From positions 8,588,019 through 8,652,018 of the forward strand of contig CM057157.1 of the NCBI GenBank assembly GCA_029962745.1: DNA of 64,000 nucleotides, given 5' to 3'. The position numbers and the translations under genes are program-made. This document shows positions 60,701-61,958 of the stretch, in pieces. This DNA comes from Echinometra lucunter. Lineage: Eukaryota; Echinodermata; Echinoidea; Camarodonta; Echinometridae. The notes below the pieces were generated by a model. The model did no database searches. It saw only the letters and a list, made by a program, of their open reading frames with translations, and had not been told where the DNA came from. How positions within the stretch are numbered: the stretch's first letter is position 1; each line of letters starts with the position of its first letter.

Positions 60701-61958
60701 GATGCTTGCATTAAATCATGACCTAGCATGTAACCTGAAGTAGCCATCACCCTTTACCAGCCAACCAAACAAAATGCCATTTTAATAGTCAAGAAAAAAT
60801 GGCATCAAAATAGTTGTTTCCCTAAAATATTGACTTCTTAAAGAAGTTTCCAGTCAGACAATCTATATGCCTGAAAAAGTTTGTTTGACCATACATCTTT
60901 CGAACACTGAAATTTTAGAACTTCCTCGGTCATCATTCCTATATAGAAATTTTCAGACATATTCTGAATGTCAGTAACAGTTCTATTCTTCCATGCAGAT
61001 ATCATGACCTCGCTAAAAGTCCTGAAATAGAAAAGAAAGGTGTTTACTTTAGAACACTCATTGAAATGACCAAGGCACTTCCAAAACTCATGTATAACTG
61101 TTAAACTCTGCACTTTCACACTTTTTAAAAAAAGTTCCAAACACTCTGTATTTCCTCTTTCACACATTTATATCCATTTCTTCTTAATACACGATCTGGA
61201 CTAACTGTACTTCAAAAAGTACTATTGCAGTAGAGGTATGTGTACTTTACATTTTGATATGATTTACTACAGCTATTTTGACTTTATTTTAAATGAGATC
61301 TATACATCAATTTCTGAAGCACTTTCTGCTTGGAAAACGATGGTTCGACCAACATTTACTTCAGTTTCTTTTTTCTATGTATAGTTCTCTGTTATTTACT
61401 TTAACTTTTTTCTTTTTCTTCTTTTGTCTACTTTGAAGCATGTTTCTCCATCAGCCTCTCCCTGATCATAAATCATTCAGAAAGGTGAGAGGTCGAAAAT
61501 GACATGAATGTGTCACTCCAACTACTCATGGGTCTGGTGGGGTTGATGTAATTAGGATTTAATGAGTTGTGACGGTTATTAATGAGAGTCTTAAAACCCC
61601 TCTCCATCTTCCCTCTCTCTCTTCTCATTTTCTTTACCCGTATGATTTCAGCGAGATCCCGGCATGGGGTTGATTGGTGTCAGGTAGAGATGATGTTTTA
61701 ATGAAGTAACAGGATGATGACATAATGGTGTCCAGACTGAAAACCCCCTTACACTGCCACCTAATATTCAAGCATATTTCAAAACAAAGTTTTACAAAGC
61801 AAACTTCTAATTTTTTCCATTGGTTTTTTATTTTTCAAGGCGGTTAGACCATAATGTAATTTGCTCCCGTGCTCTACTCACTCCACAATGCCCCCCTCTC
61901 CAAATTTCCGAGAGATCATGTTAGCCTCCATCTTATGGCATTATGTAATTCTTGGCCT
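344..61958 (-). CDS. Multi-exon protein-coding gene, 14 coding exons, about 410 aa, product unrecognised
   Basis: The gene was assembled by eye from splice sites on the minus strand. CDS pieces in transcription order are 61931-61882, 61736-61638, 61021-60895, 57344-57292, 46725-46664, 40714-40677, 34682-34611, 32830-32763, 28413-28374, 18862-18819, 10461-10346, 7868-7802, 6438-6237 and 538-344. They total 1,233 nt (410 codons plus TAG). All 13 junctions keep frame, across mixed phases, and most exons are open in only one frame. The protein is Trp- and Cys-rich, mixed charged, with no visible signal peptide or membrane segment, so probably cytosolic or nuclear. I do not recognise the family. 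Exon borders are inferred, without transcript support; the last two exons are weakest. Introns run from 145 bp to 10.6 kb and carry most of the repeats listed below. Confidence 0.75.
727..784. repeat. Poly-C run followed by (TC)n microsatellite
   Basis: A run of about 16 C is followed, after a short ACA spacer, by about 19 uninterrupted TC units. Confidence 0.95.
1764..1836. mobile_element. Short foldback element, GAGCCAGAAGGGCGTTAA family, copy 1
   Basis: The ends TCTGTTTAGAGCC...GGGCTCTAAACAGA are inverted repeats, and the inner arms AGAAGGGCGTTAAC and GTTAATGCCCTTT extend the pairing, leaving a loop of about 20 nt. Related copies occur at 17808-17860 and 26043-26129. Too short to code; a miniature inverted-repeat element or a stem-loop RNA source. 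Confidence 0.7.
2530..2680. repeat. GA-rich simple repeat
   Basis: Dominated by GAGA with scattered GGGA. On the minus strand it is CT-rich and creates three overlapping artefactual ORFs rich in Ser and Leu. Confidence 0.9.
4914..5146. mobile_element. Tc1/mariner-like MITE, 233 bp
   Basis: The left end AAGTATCCAACATAAGTGAG and the reverse complement of the right end CAGTATTCAACAAAAGTGAG match over about 30 bp (continuing as TACACCCTT), and TA dinucleotides flank both ends (4912-4913, 5147-5148). TA duplications and CAGT-type termini are typical of Tc1/mariner. The 114-codon minus-strand ORF covering it is not a transposase. Confidence 0.8.
6237..6438 (-). CDS. Exon 13 of the minus-strand gene (202 bp; both borders uncertain)
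   Basis: This is the longest coding exon, residues 280-346, with motifs KSRFLFANGRQAAEEH, YSEDFDLISVESFFYAMW and KQANKSLVTQ. The chosen acceptor GATGAG|T fits phase but lacks a good pyrimidine tract; AATCTAG|G at 6400/6399 also fits and would shorten the exon by 39 bp. The chosen donor is CCT|GTACGT at 6237/6236; TTG|GTATTT at 6250/6249 would leave a different phase. The aromatic-rich stretch (FFYAMW) recalls helical-domain proteins, but I do not claim a family. Confidence 0.6.
6439..7801 (-). other. Intron 12 (1.4 kb)
   Basis: AT-rich with no repeat family or coding signal that I can support. Confidence 0.4.
7802..7868 (-). CDS. Exon 12 of the minus-strand gene
   Basis: Acceptor CCTTTTTAG|TG and donor AAG|GTATGC bound 67 bp. 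Two frames are closed by TGA; the third encodes residues 258-278 (LRHLRFISLTDQRRQFSDEK then R) and leaves AG. The peptide looks like a basic amphipathic helix followed by a charged linker (inference). Confidence 0.8.
7869..10345 (-). other. Intron 11 (2.5 kb)
   Basis: It holds short GA tracts near 8239 and 8411 and one candidate cassette exon (8917-8971). The stretch 7870-8200 is more GC-rich than the rest and carries overlapping ORFs on the minus strand, without clear coding character. Confidence 0.4.
8917..8971 (-). other. Candidate out-of-frame cassette exon in intron 11
   Basis: A very strong donor (ATAG|GTAAGTCAG) pairs with an acceptor AAGAATAG|G 55 nt upstream. In the frame set by exon 11 it reads MGLRDKRERDTEKLPLH after one split codon. 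Because its length is not a multiple of three, inclusion would bring exon 12 into a frame with a TGA after about ten codons. It could be a poison exon or an unused pair of sites. Confidence 0.25.
10346..10461 (-). CDS. Exon 11 of the minus-strand gene
   Basis: Acceptor ATAATACTCAG|T and donor GTAG|GTATTC bound a 116-bp exon. One base completes the codon from exon 10; 38 codons follow (residues 219-256, with ENIHTSSWMGCESEVSSW and IIHRHFEELV); one base is left for exon 12 (Val257). The pyrimidine tract is short, but phase agrees on both sides and the frame is the only long open one. Confidence 0.7.
11038..11195. repeat. G-rich tracts with GGGGAG/GAGGGG repeats
   Basis: A run of about 16 G (11038-11054) is followed by purine blocks of (GAGGGGG)n type at 11142-11195. 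Clustered G runs of this kind can form G-quadruplexes on the plus strand (inference). Confidence 0.85.
12111..12776. mobile_element. 666-bp TIR element, TAGGCGCT ends
   Basis: The ends TAGGCGCTTTCACACCTACC and its inverted partner (differing by one base) continue as CGATCAGGAAAAATACC, over 35 bp of terminal inverted repeat. A second subterminal copy of TTTCACACCTACCCGA lies at about 12200, and inverted TTACGGGTATTTTC lies near the right end. No transposase ORF. The flanks are GTA and ATT, so the target duplication is unclear; a Harbinger-type TIR is possible. Confidence 0.8.
14028..14350. mobile_element. Palindromic element with repeated AGCTCGAG motifs, 323 bp
   Basis: The ends ATCTACATCAGCTCGAGCT and AGCTCGAGCTGATGAAAATG pair as inverted repeats. 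Inside are two direct copies of GAGCTAATT...GGAAATAGC-like sequence in the two halves and four further GCTCGAG sites. No ORF. Superfamily unknown. Confidence 0.65.
14629..14646 (-). CDS. Candidate 18-nt microexon between exons 10 and 11
   Basis: A good acceptor (TTTCTTTTCACATAG|G) is followed 18 nt later by a strong donor (ACT|GTAAGTAA). The 18 nt are frame-neutral: inserted between exons 10 and 11 they change Asn218 to KNVNSEL and keep everything else in frame. It may be an alternatively used microexon or a chance pairing of sites. It has no transcript support and is not counted in the 410 residues. Confidence 0.35.
15241..15280. mobile_element. 72-bp TTAA family, partial copy
   Basis: It retains CCAATTGACTA and CCATAGGCTTAA of the family consensus; the right half is lost. 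Confidence 0.55.
15741..15812. mobile_element. 72-bp TTAA family, copy
   Basis: Starts ACCCACTGACTAC, contains CCCATAGGCTTAATACAGG, ends CAGTAGCCAATGAG, followed by TTAA. The ends are inverted repeats. TTAA flanks and CCC-type termini fit a piggyBac-like MITE. Confidence 0.75.
15903..16278. mobile_element. Foldback element with internal inverted arrays and 6-bp target duplication, copy 1
   Basis: Ends are TATGGTGGCCCTGAAGTA and its inverted copy TACTTCAGGGCCACCATA. The 6-bp repeat GTTATT flanks both sides (15897-15902, 16279-16284). The interior is a degenerate array of about 20-24-bp units built on GGGTCGTGAATTTCGCATC, in one orientation on the left and the opposite on the right, so most of the element can fold on itself. 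A 112-codon ORF inside is a by-product of this array. Six-bp duplications are known for IS3EU and Dada transposons; the assignment is tentative. Confidence 0.9.
17808..17860. mobile_element. GAGCCAGAAGGGCGTTAA foldback family, degraded copy 2
   Basis: It matches copy 1 at AGAAGGGCGTAAACTTGTAT, and the right arm GTTAACGCCATTCTAGCTCC pairs with it. The outer ends have diverged. Confidence 0.55.
18819..18862 (-). CDS. Exon 10 of the minus-strand gene (44 bp)
   Basis: Acceptor TTTGTTTTTGATAG|T and donor GAA|GTAAGTG bound a 44-bp exon in phase 0, encoding residues 204-217 (LPTLKSRVGANNVL) and leaving AA. Joined to exon 11 the split codon is AAT (Asn); joined to the candidate microexon at 14629-14646 it is AAG (Lys). 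It follows a 9.5-kb intron that contains candidate recursive splice points. Confidence 0.65.
19919..20067. mobile_element. 149-bp MITE with GGGCCCTGTTTTATAAAAC ends
   Basis: The left end GGGCCCTGTTTTATAAAACT and the right end pair over about 27 bp, continuing through TGTTATCA on both arms. The element resembles 40736-40895 in its first 20 bases (GGGGCCCGTTGCATAAAAC), so both may belong to one superfamily. Confidence 0.75.
23358..23521. mobile_element. 164-bp foldback element, CACTGTTAAAACAG ends
   Basis: CACTGTTAAAACAG at the left pairs with CTGTTCTAACAGTG at the right; GTTTAAA motifs repeat internally in both orientations. Superfamily unknown. Confidence 0.65.
23803..24330 (-). promoter_or_regulatory. 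Possible alternative promoter and first exon (weak)
   Basis: The block 23940-24330 is richer in GC and CpG than its surroundings and contains a CRE-like TTACGTCA near 24130. At its left edge an ATG in good context opens a five-codon frame, MAGKE, ending in AAG|GTAAGA (exon border 23803). Joined to exon 10 it would not stay in frame, so it would need another partner or serve as untranslated leader. Speculative. Confidence 0.22.
24592..24620. repeat. TTGAT-type pentanucleotide tail
   Basis: (TTTGA)-like units followed by TTTATTTATTT. The complementary (ATCAA)n tract is at 25944-25977. Such tails are typical of the 3' ends of non-LTR retroposons, and the pair is in opposite orientation, but no reverse transcriptase remnant is visible. 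Confidence 0.6.
25944..25977. repeat. (ATCAA)n microsatellite
   Basis: About six ATCAA units. Possible retroposon tail (see 24592-24620). Confidence 0.85.
26043..26129. mobile_element. GAGCCAGAAGGGCGTTAA foldback family, copy 3
   Basis: Ends ATATCGTCT...AGACGATAT are perfect inverted repeats over nine bases. The inner arms GGAGCCAGAAGGGCATTAA and TTAACACCTTTCTGGCT pair and match copies 1 and 2. Confidence 0.75.
28374..28413 (-). CDS. Exon 9 of the minus-strand gene (40 bp)
   Basis: Donor CAG|GTGAAG is good. The acceptor CAGAGTCAG|G has only a weak pyrimidine tract. The 40-bp exon supplies G to complete TGG (Trp190), encodes residues 191-203 (ILDEFSHAHYWKQ) and ends in phase 0, exactly as needed to join exon 10. 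If this exon is wrong, some other small exon must link exons 8 and 10, because they do not join in frame directly. Confidence 0.55.
28572..28783 (+). CDS. Candidate terminal exon of an unrecognised plus-strand gene
   Basis: A good acceptor, GACTCATCTTTCAG|GA, ends near 28594, and an open frame runs to a TAG at 28783. It encodes a basic peptide with LQKLAQKYSRFFGF, KGPSGQKIFLNPKELRHI and NGWFRSERHEEADV. A second frame is also open for 47 codons, which weakens the case. The stretch is GC-richer than its surroundings. It lies in intron 8 of the minus-strand gene, antisense to it. Alternatives are a decayed retrocopy or chance. Confidence 0.27.
29559..29635. mobile_element. 72-bp TTAA family, copy
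   Basis: Contains CCAATTGACTACTGAATTC, CCCATAGGCTTAATACAGG and GTTCCAGTAGGCTATAGG. The terminal TTAA sites have decayed. Confidence 0.75.
32763..32830 (-). CDS. Exon 8 of the minus-strand gene
   Basis: Acceptor TTGTCTCATTGCAG|GAT and donor ATG|GTAAGTACAG are both textbook matches. The 68-bp exon enters in phase 0, encodes residues 168-189 (including NNNRGYRKLKGCHI) and leaves TG of a split codon, which exon 9 completes to Trp. This exon and exon 7 are the most secure parts of the model. Confidence 0.85.
32831..34610 (-). other. Intron 7 (1.8 kb)
   Basis: It holds a 106-codon minus-strand ORF (33335-33655) and a possible degraded inverted-repeat element at about 33913-34381 (TTAAAGGGGGTACCCAATG against an imperfect TTAAAGTGATTACACAATG). 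Neither is well supported. Confidence 0.35.
33335..33655 (-). CDS. 106-codon ORF, uncertain
   Basis: It starts MDLMSLAGFRLKSC and ends LLEKI, in a stretch richer in GC and CpG (33480-33730) than its flanks. It is on the same strand as the split gene but inside intron 7. The middle (ENRIQKCCLVLSAQPVSAQD) shows no motif I recognise. It may be an alternative first exon, a repeat remnant or chance. Confidence 0.18.
   Translation of the reverse strand: MDLMSLAGFRLKSCLLITSWISRRENRIQKCCLVLSAQPVSAQDYAVSFRSLAVKELNSSLTSNSLGNLFKYEVDAVSKCILKSLPSLGYVKRFPHIPPFQLLEKI
34611..34682 (-). CDS. Exon 7 of the minus-strand gene
   Basis: Acceptor TTATTTCAG|TCC and donor AAA|GTAAGAAG bound a symmetrical 72-bp exon (phase 0 in, 0 out). 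The other two frames contain stops. It encodes residues 144-167, including SVPDGIPCVFFMKG and EEDIMIIEK. The alternating hydrophobic residues in CVFF and IMII suggest beta-strands (inference). Being a multiple of three, it could be skipped without a frameshift. Confidence 0.85.
35508..35775. mobile_element. 72-bp TTAA family, copy interrupted by the element at 35574-35753
   Basis: Left part 35508-35573 (ACTACTGAATTCAC, GGTTCCTGTAG) and right part 35760-35775 (CTATGGATTAA) form one copy once the inserted element and one CTGTAG duplication are removed. This gives a relative age: the inserted family moved after this copy was in place. Confidence 0.75.
35574..35753. mobile_element. Foldback element with 6-bp target duplication, copy 2
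   Basis: Ends TATGGTGGCCCTGAAGTACG and the inverted GTAGTTCAGGGCCACCATA match copy 1 (15903). CTGTAG flanks both sides (35568-35573, 35754-35759). At 180 bp it is a nearly perfect palindrome: the arms carry GCGACGTGAATTTCGCG and ACTTTGTGTCCCAGTCGCG, each followed by its inverted copy. It lacks the longer arrays of copy 1. Confidence 0.92.
35863..36380. mobile_element. Harbinger-like MITE, about 518 bp
   Basis: CCCCCATCTCACTAGAAGGC at the left and its inverted partner GCCTTTCTAGTGAGATGGGG at the right form terminal repeats of about 25 bp. TTA lies just outside both ends (35860-35862, 36381-36383), the usual target of PIF/Harbinger. The interior is GC-richer, with GATCGCC and GGATCACCATGG repeats, and no transposase ORF. 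Its right end abuts a tRNA-like sequence. Confidence 0.75.
36390..36455 (-). repeat. tRNA-derived SINE head, degenerate
   Basis: On the minus strand an A-box TGGTCTAGTGG (36441-36431) is followed by a B-box-like TGTTCAAATCT (36407-36397) at tRNA spacing. The acceptor stem does not pair, so it is not a functional tRNA gene. The body is cut by the MITE at 35863-36380. Confidence 0.5.
36875..36935 (-). repeat. Second tRNA-derived SINE head
   Basis: On the minus strand an A-box TGGTCTAGTGG (36927-36917) is identical to that at 36431-36441, and a B-box-like GGTTCACACCC (36890-36880) follows. The two copies suggest a dispersed SINE family rather than tRNA genes. Confidence 0.5.
38212..38915. mobile_element. 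Tigger/pogo-like MITE, 704 bp
   Basis: The left end CAGGGAAATCCCGATATAAC and the right end (inverted, CAGGGGAAACTCGGTATAAC) continue into ACGAG, with TA at both flanks (38210-38211, 38916-38917). CAG(N)nTCG.TATAACGA-type ends and TA targets are characteristic of pogo/Tigger. GGCTATAACGAG is repeated at least five times near the ends. No transposase ORF remains. Confidence 0.88.
39552..39571. repeat. Poly-C run
   Basis: About 20 consecutive C. Confidence 0.9.
40677..40714 (-). CDS. Exon 6 of the minus-strand gene (38 bp)
   Basis: Acceptor TTGTTTTATAACAG|AC and donor CAG|GTAAAA bound a 38-bp exon. It completes GAC (Asp131), encodes residues 132-143 (LFEMSIHCNSDQ) and ends in phase 0. The upstream intron end is unusual: a foldback transposon (40736-40895) ends only 21 nt before this acceptor, so the branch point probably lies within the transposon. 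Confidence 0.6.
40736..40895. mobile_element. 160-bp foldback MITE with GGGGCCCGTTGCATAAAAC ends
   Basis: GGGGCCCGTTGCATAAAACT at the left and its inverted partner at the right pair over about 26 bp, continuing through TTTGCC. GCAAAA motifs repeat inside in both orientations. It ends 21 nt upstream, in the sense direction, of the exon 6 acceptor. Confidence 0.8.
42370..42475. repeat. Dispersed repeat, copy 1 (partner at 55990-56100)
   Basis: Contains TTTTGGCAGCAAAAAGAAAA, TTGGCATGAAACTGATTAAA and later TGTGACATTCC, all closely matched and in the same order at 55990-56100. The 71-codon plus-strand ORF covering it (42231-42446) is therefore probably not a gene. Confidence 0.6.
44144..44180. 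repeat. (TTA)n microsatellite
   Basis: About twelve TTA units with one short interruption. Confidence 0.9.
44192..44216. other. Perfect 10-bp stem hairpin
   Basis: CACCTGTGCC, a TGAGA loop, then GGCACAGGTG. It follows the (TTA)n tract after 11 bases. The stem is perfect and GC-rich in an AT-rich context. Confidence 0.75.
44522..44597. mobile_element. 72-bp TTAA family, copy
   Basis: Contains CCCATAGGATTAATACAGGG and CTGGTTCTAGGAG, followed by TTAA at 44598-44601. Confidence 0.7.
45504..45685 (-). CDS. Candidate alternative last exon with poly(A) signal
   Basis: An acceptor TTTATGCATGCAG|CC opens a 58-codon frame (phase 0) that stops at TGA 45511-45509, overlapping AATAAA (45509-45504). The peptide includes SSSDDLQCCAIISPNLYLI and THTWFKDCWIKSD. 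If joined to exon 5 instead, the phase gives 15 different residues (AINCLWISSYEGFVK then R) and a TGA. Either way it could end transcripts inside intron 5 and truncate the protein near residue 145. Weak without RNA data. Confidence 0.33.
46664..46725 (-). CDS. Exon 5 of the minus-strand gene
   Basis: Acceptor GCTTCTTTCCTCAG|G is excellent; donor CTG|GTGCGT is acceptable. The 62-bp exon completes an Arg codon with exon 4, encodes residues 111-130 (DPLSKLWDEFVPFRSCSYLS), and ends with one base of an Asp codon. The same frame happens to stay open for about 30 codons upstream of the acceptor, so a longer form or intron retention cannot be excluded. Confidence 0.65.
47486..47725. mobile_element. 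piggyBac-like MITE, 240 bp
   Basis: TTAA flanks both ends (47482-47485, 47726-47729). The ends CTCTTTGCACAC and (inverted) CCCTTTGCACGCGAAAGG match over about 12 bp. TTAA targets with CCCT termini are the hallmark of piggyBac. No transposase ORF. Confidence 0.75.
48488..49349. mobile_element. TIR element carrying five ~150-bp tandem units
   Basis: The ends TTATGCCTCCGCC and GGCGGAGGCATAA are perfect 13-bp inverted repeats. Inside, GAGCCAAGTTTGAAGTTGA recurs at 48622, 48765, 48916, 49067 and 49219, giving unit lengths of 143, 151, 151 and 152 bp. Each unit has TGACCTTTGACC-type motifs and a TCAAATGGTTACTGAGTTATC block. A GACGGACGGACGGA run precedes the right end. Units 2-4 are almost identical, indicating recent expansion. 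No ORF. Confidence 0.92.
50288..50783. mobile_element. 496-bp CpG-rich MITE, TTTAAAGGCATTGGCTAAC ends
   Basis: TTTAAAGGCATTGGCTAACT at the left pairs with GTTAGCCAATGCCTTTAA at the right. The middle (50430-50620) is much richer in CpG than the surroundings. Its 99-codon ORF has no transposase character. TTA/TAA at the borders would suit Harbinger, but the duplication is ambiguous. Confidence 0.8.
50919..50990. mobile_element. 72-bp TTAA family, full copy in inverted orientation
   Basis: TTAA lies at both borders (50915-50918, 50991-50994). CCCAATGGCTACCGG at the left and CAGTAGTCAATGGC at the right are the terminal inverted repeats. The core is the complement of CCCATAGACTTTATACAGG. This is the best copy for defining the ends. 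Confidence 0.85.
51133..51369. mobile_element. hAT-like MITE, 237 bp, with 8-bp duplication
   Basis: GTCTTATA is perfectly repeated at 51125-51132 and 51370-51377. The inner ends TTAGAGGTACGAAAGCACAC and (inverted) TTTTGTGGTGCGAAAGAACG match imperfectly. Eight-bp duplications point to hAT. The plus-strand ORF within it is not a transposase. Confidence 0.8.
52602..55944. mobile_element. hAT-like element, 3.3 kb, with 8-bp duplication
   Basis: GTTTAATC flanks both ends (52594-52601, 55945-55952). The termini AAGGCTCCACACTAAC and (inverted) CAAGGCTCGACATTAGC are short inverted repeats. Both subterminal regions carry clustered GGTGGCCCG / CGGGCCACC motifs, likely transposase-binding repeats. The interior also has GGGCACGGCC-type clusters at 53267-53390 and 54770-54900, possibly from a nested element. 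No long transposase ORF remains, so it is non-autonomous or decayed. Confidence 0.85.
55990..56100. repeat. Dispersed repeat, copy 2 (partner at 42370-42475)
   Basis: Contains TTTTGGGAGCAAAAGGAGAA, TTGGCATTAAACTGATCAAG and TGTGACATTCC, in the same order as copy 1. It lies directly beside the right end of the hAT-like element. Confidence 0.6.
56104..56352 (-). CDS. 82-codon ORF, doubtful
   Basis: Reads MGIPFACTYTANRRVFYTEL and VSEPTTECDRYIAFHSYF in its second half, in a GC-rich patch (56150-56220). No splice sites were found that would fit the split gene (exon 4 to 5 already join in frame). It follows a dispersed repeat and may be part of it. Confidence 0.15.
   Translation of the reverse strand: MCGFILQSKCQTFSFWNPQNIVNAASHSPPTHIKPMGIPFACTYTANRRVFYTELVGVEVSEPTTECDRYIAFHSYFYAKIS
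57173..57244. mobile_element. 72-bp TTAA family, copy
   Basis: CCCACTGACTATTCAATTG at the left, CATAGACTTAATACAGGAG in the core, ACCTGGTTCCAGAAACCAAT at the right, then TTAA at 57245-57248. It sits just downstream of exon 4 in the sense direction, within 50 bp of its donor. Confidence 0.8.
57292..57344 (-). CDS. Exon 4 of the minus-strand gene
   Basis: Acceptor CTTTCATTTTAG|ATC and donor GAG|GTAAGTGA both match consensus closely. The 53-bp exon is open in one frame only, phase 0 in and two bases (AG) out. It encodes residues 93-109, ITYDQGREEHNIGVSCV. It lies about 500 bp downstream, in the sense direction, of the 1-kb polypyrimidine minisatellite in intron 3. Confidence 0.8.
57345..60894 (-). 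other. Intron 3 (3.5 kb)
   Basis: It contains the GA-rich minisatellite at 57880-58900. The remainder (58920-60894) is AT-rich without a recognisable repeat or coding signal. Confidence 0.45.
57880..58900. repeat. GA-rich minisatellite, about 1 kb
   Basis: An array of about 20-bp units on the theme AGAGATAGAGAAACAGAGGA, with variants (GATGAAGAG, GGAAGAGAGAAAC) arranged in higher-order blocks. The array has almost no C on the plus strand. It creates overlapping artefactual ORFs of up to 312 codons on the minus strand (Leu/Ser/Phe/Cys only) and 139 on the plus (Glu/Arg/Lys only). In the sense RNA of the split gene it is a 1-kb pyrimidine tract. Confidence 0.95.
60895..61021 (-). CDS. Exon 3 of the minus-strand gene
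   Basis: The acceptor TTTTCTATTTCAG|G is near-perfect. The donor is GAT|GTATGG. The 127-bp exon starts with one base (Gly50) and ends in phase 0. It encodes residues 51-92, containing SEVMISAWKNRTVTDIQ and EEVLKFQCSKD. The frame stays open to a TAA at about 60840, so read-through of the modest donor would give a truncated protein ending in 18 extra residues. Confidence 0.7.
61022..61637 (-). other. Intron 2 (616 bp)
   Basis: AT-rich, with a short CT stretch near 61610. Nothing else seen. Confidence 0.45.
61638..61736 (-). CDS. Exon 2 of the minus-strand gene
   Basis: Acceptor GGTTTTCAG|T and donor CGG|GTAAAG bound a 99-bp exon, only 145 bp from exon 1. It begins with one base that completes GAT (Asp17) and ends with GG of a Gly codon. 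The frame is open throughout and encodes residues 18-49, including MSSSCYFIKTSSLPD. The Ser-rich, polar start may be a flexible N-terminal segment (inference). Confidence 0.6.
61882..61958 (-). CDS. Exon 1 of the minus-strand gene (start codon)
   Basis: A strong acceptor, TTGCCTTATCAG, ends at 61959 and a donor GGA|GTGAGT lies at 61882/61881. The ATG at 61931-61929 sits in an ideal context (AAGATGG), and an in-frame TAA lies just upstream, so this is the likely start; a second in-frame ATG follows four codons later. Encodes MEANMISRKFGEGGIV plus two bases (GA) of a split Asp codon. The acceptor implies at least one further non-coding 5' exon to the right, which I could not place. Stretch 61932-61958 would be 5' UTR. 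Confidence 0.65.
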
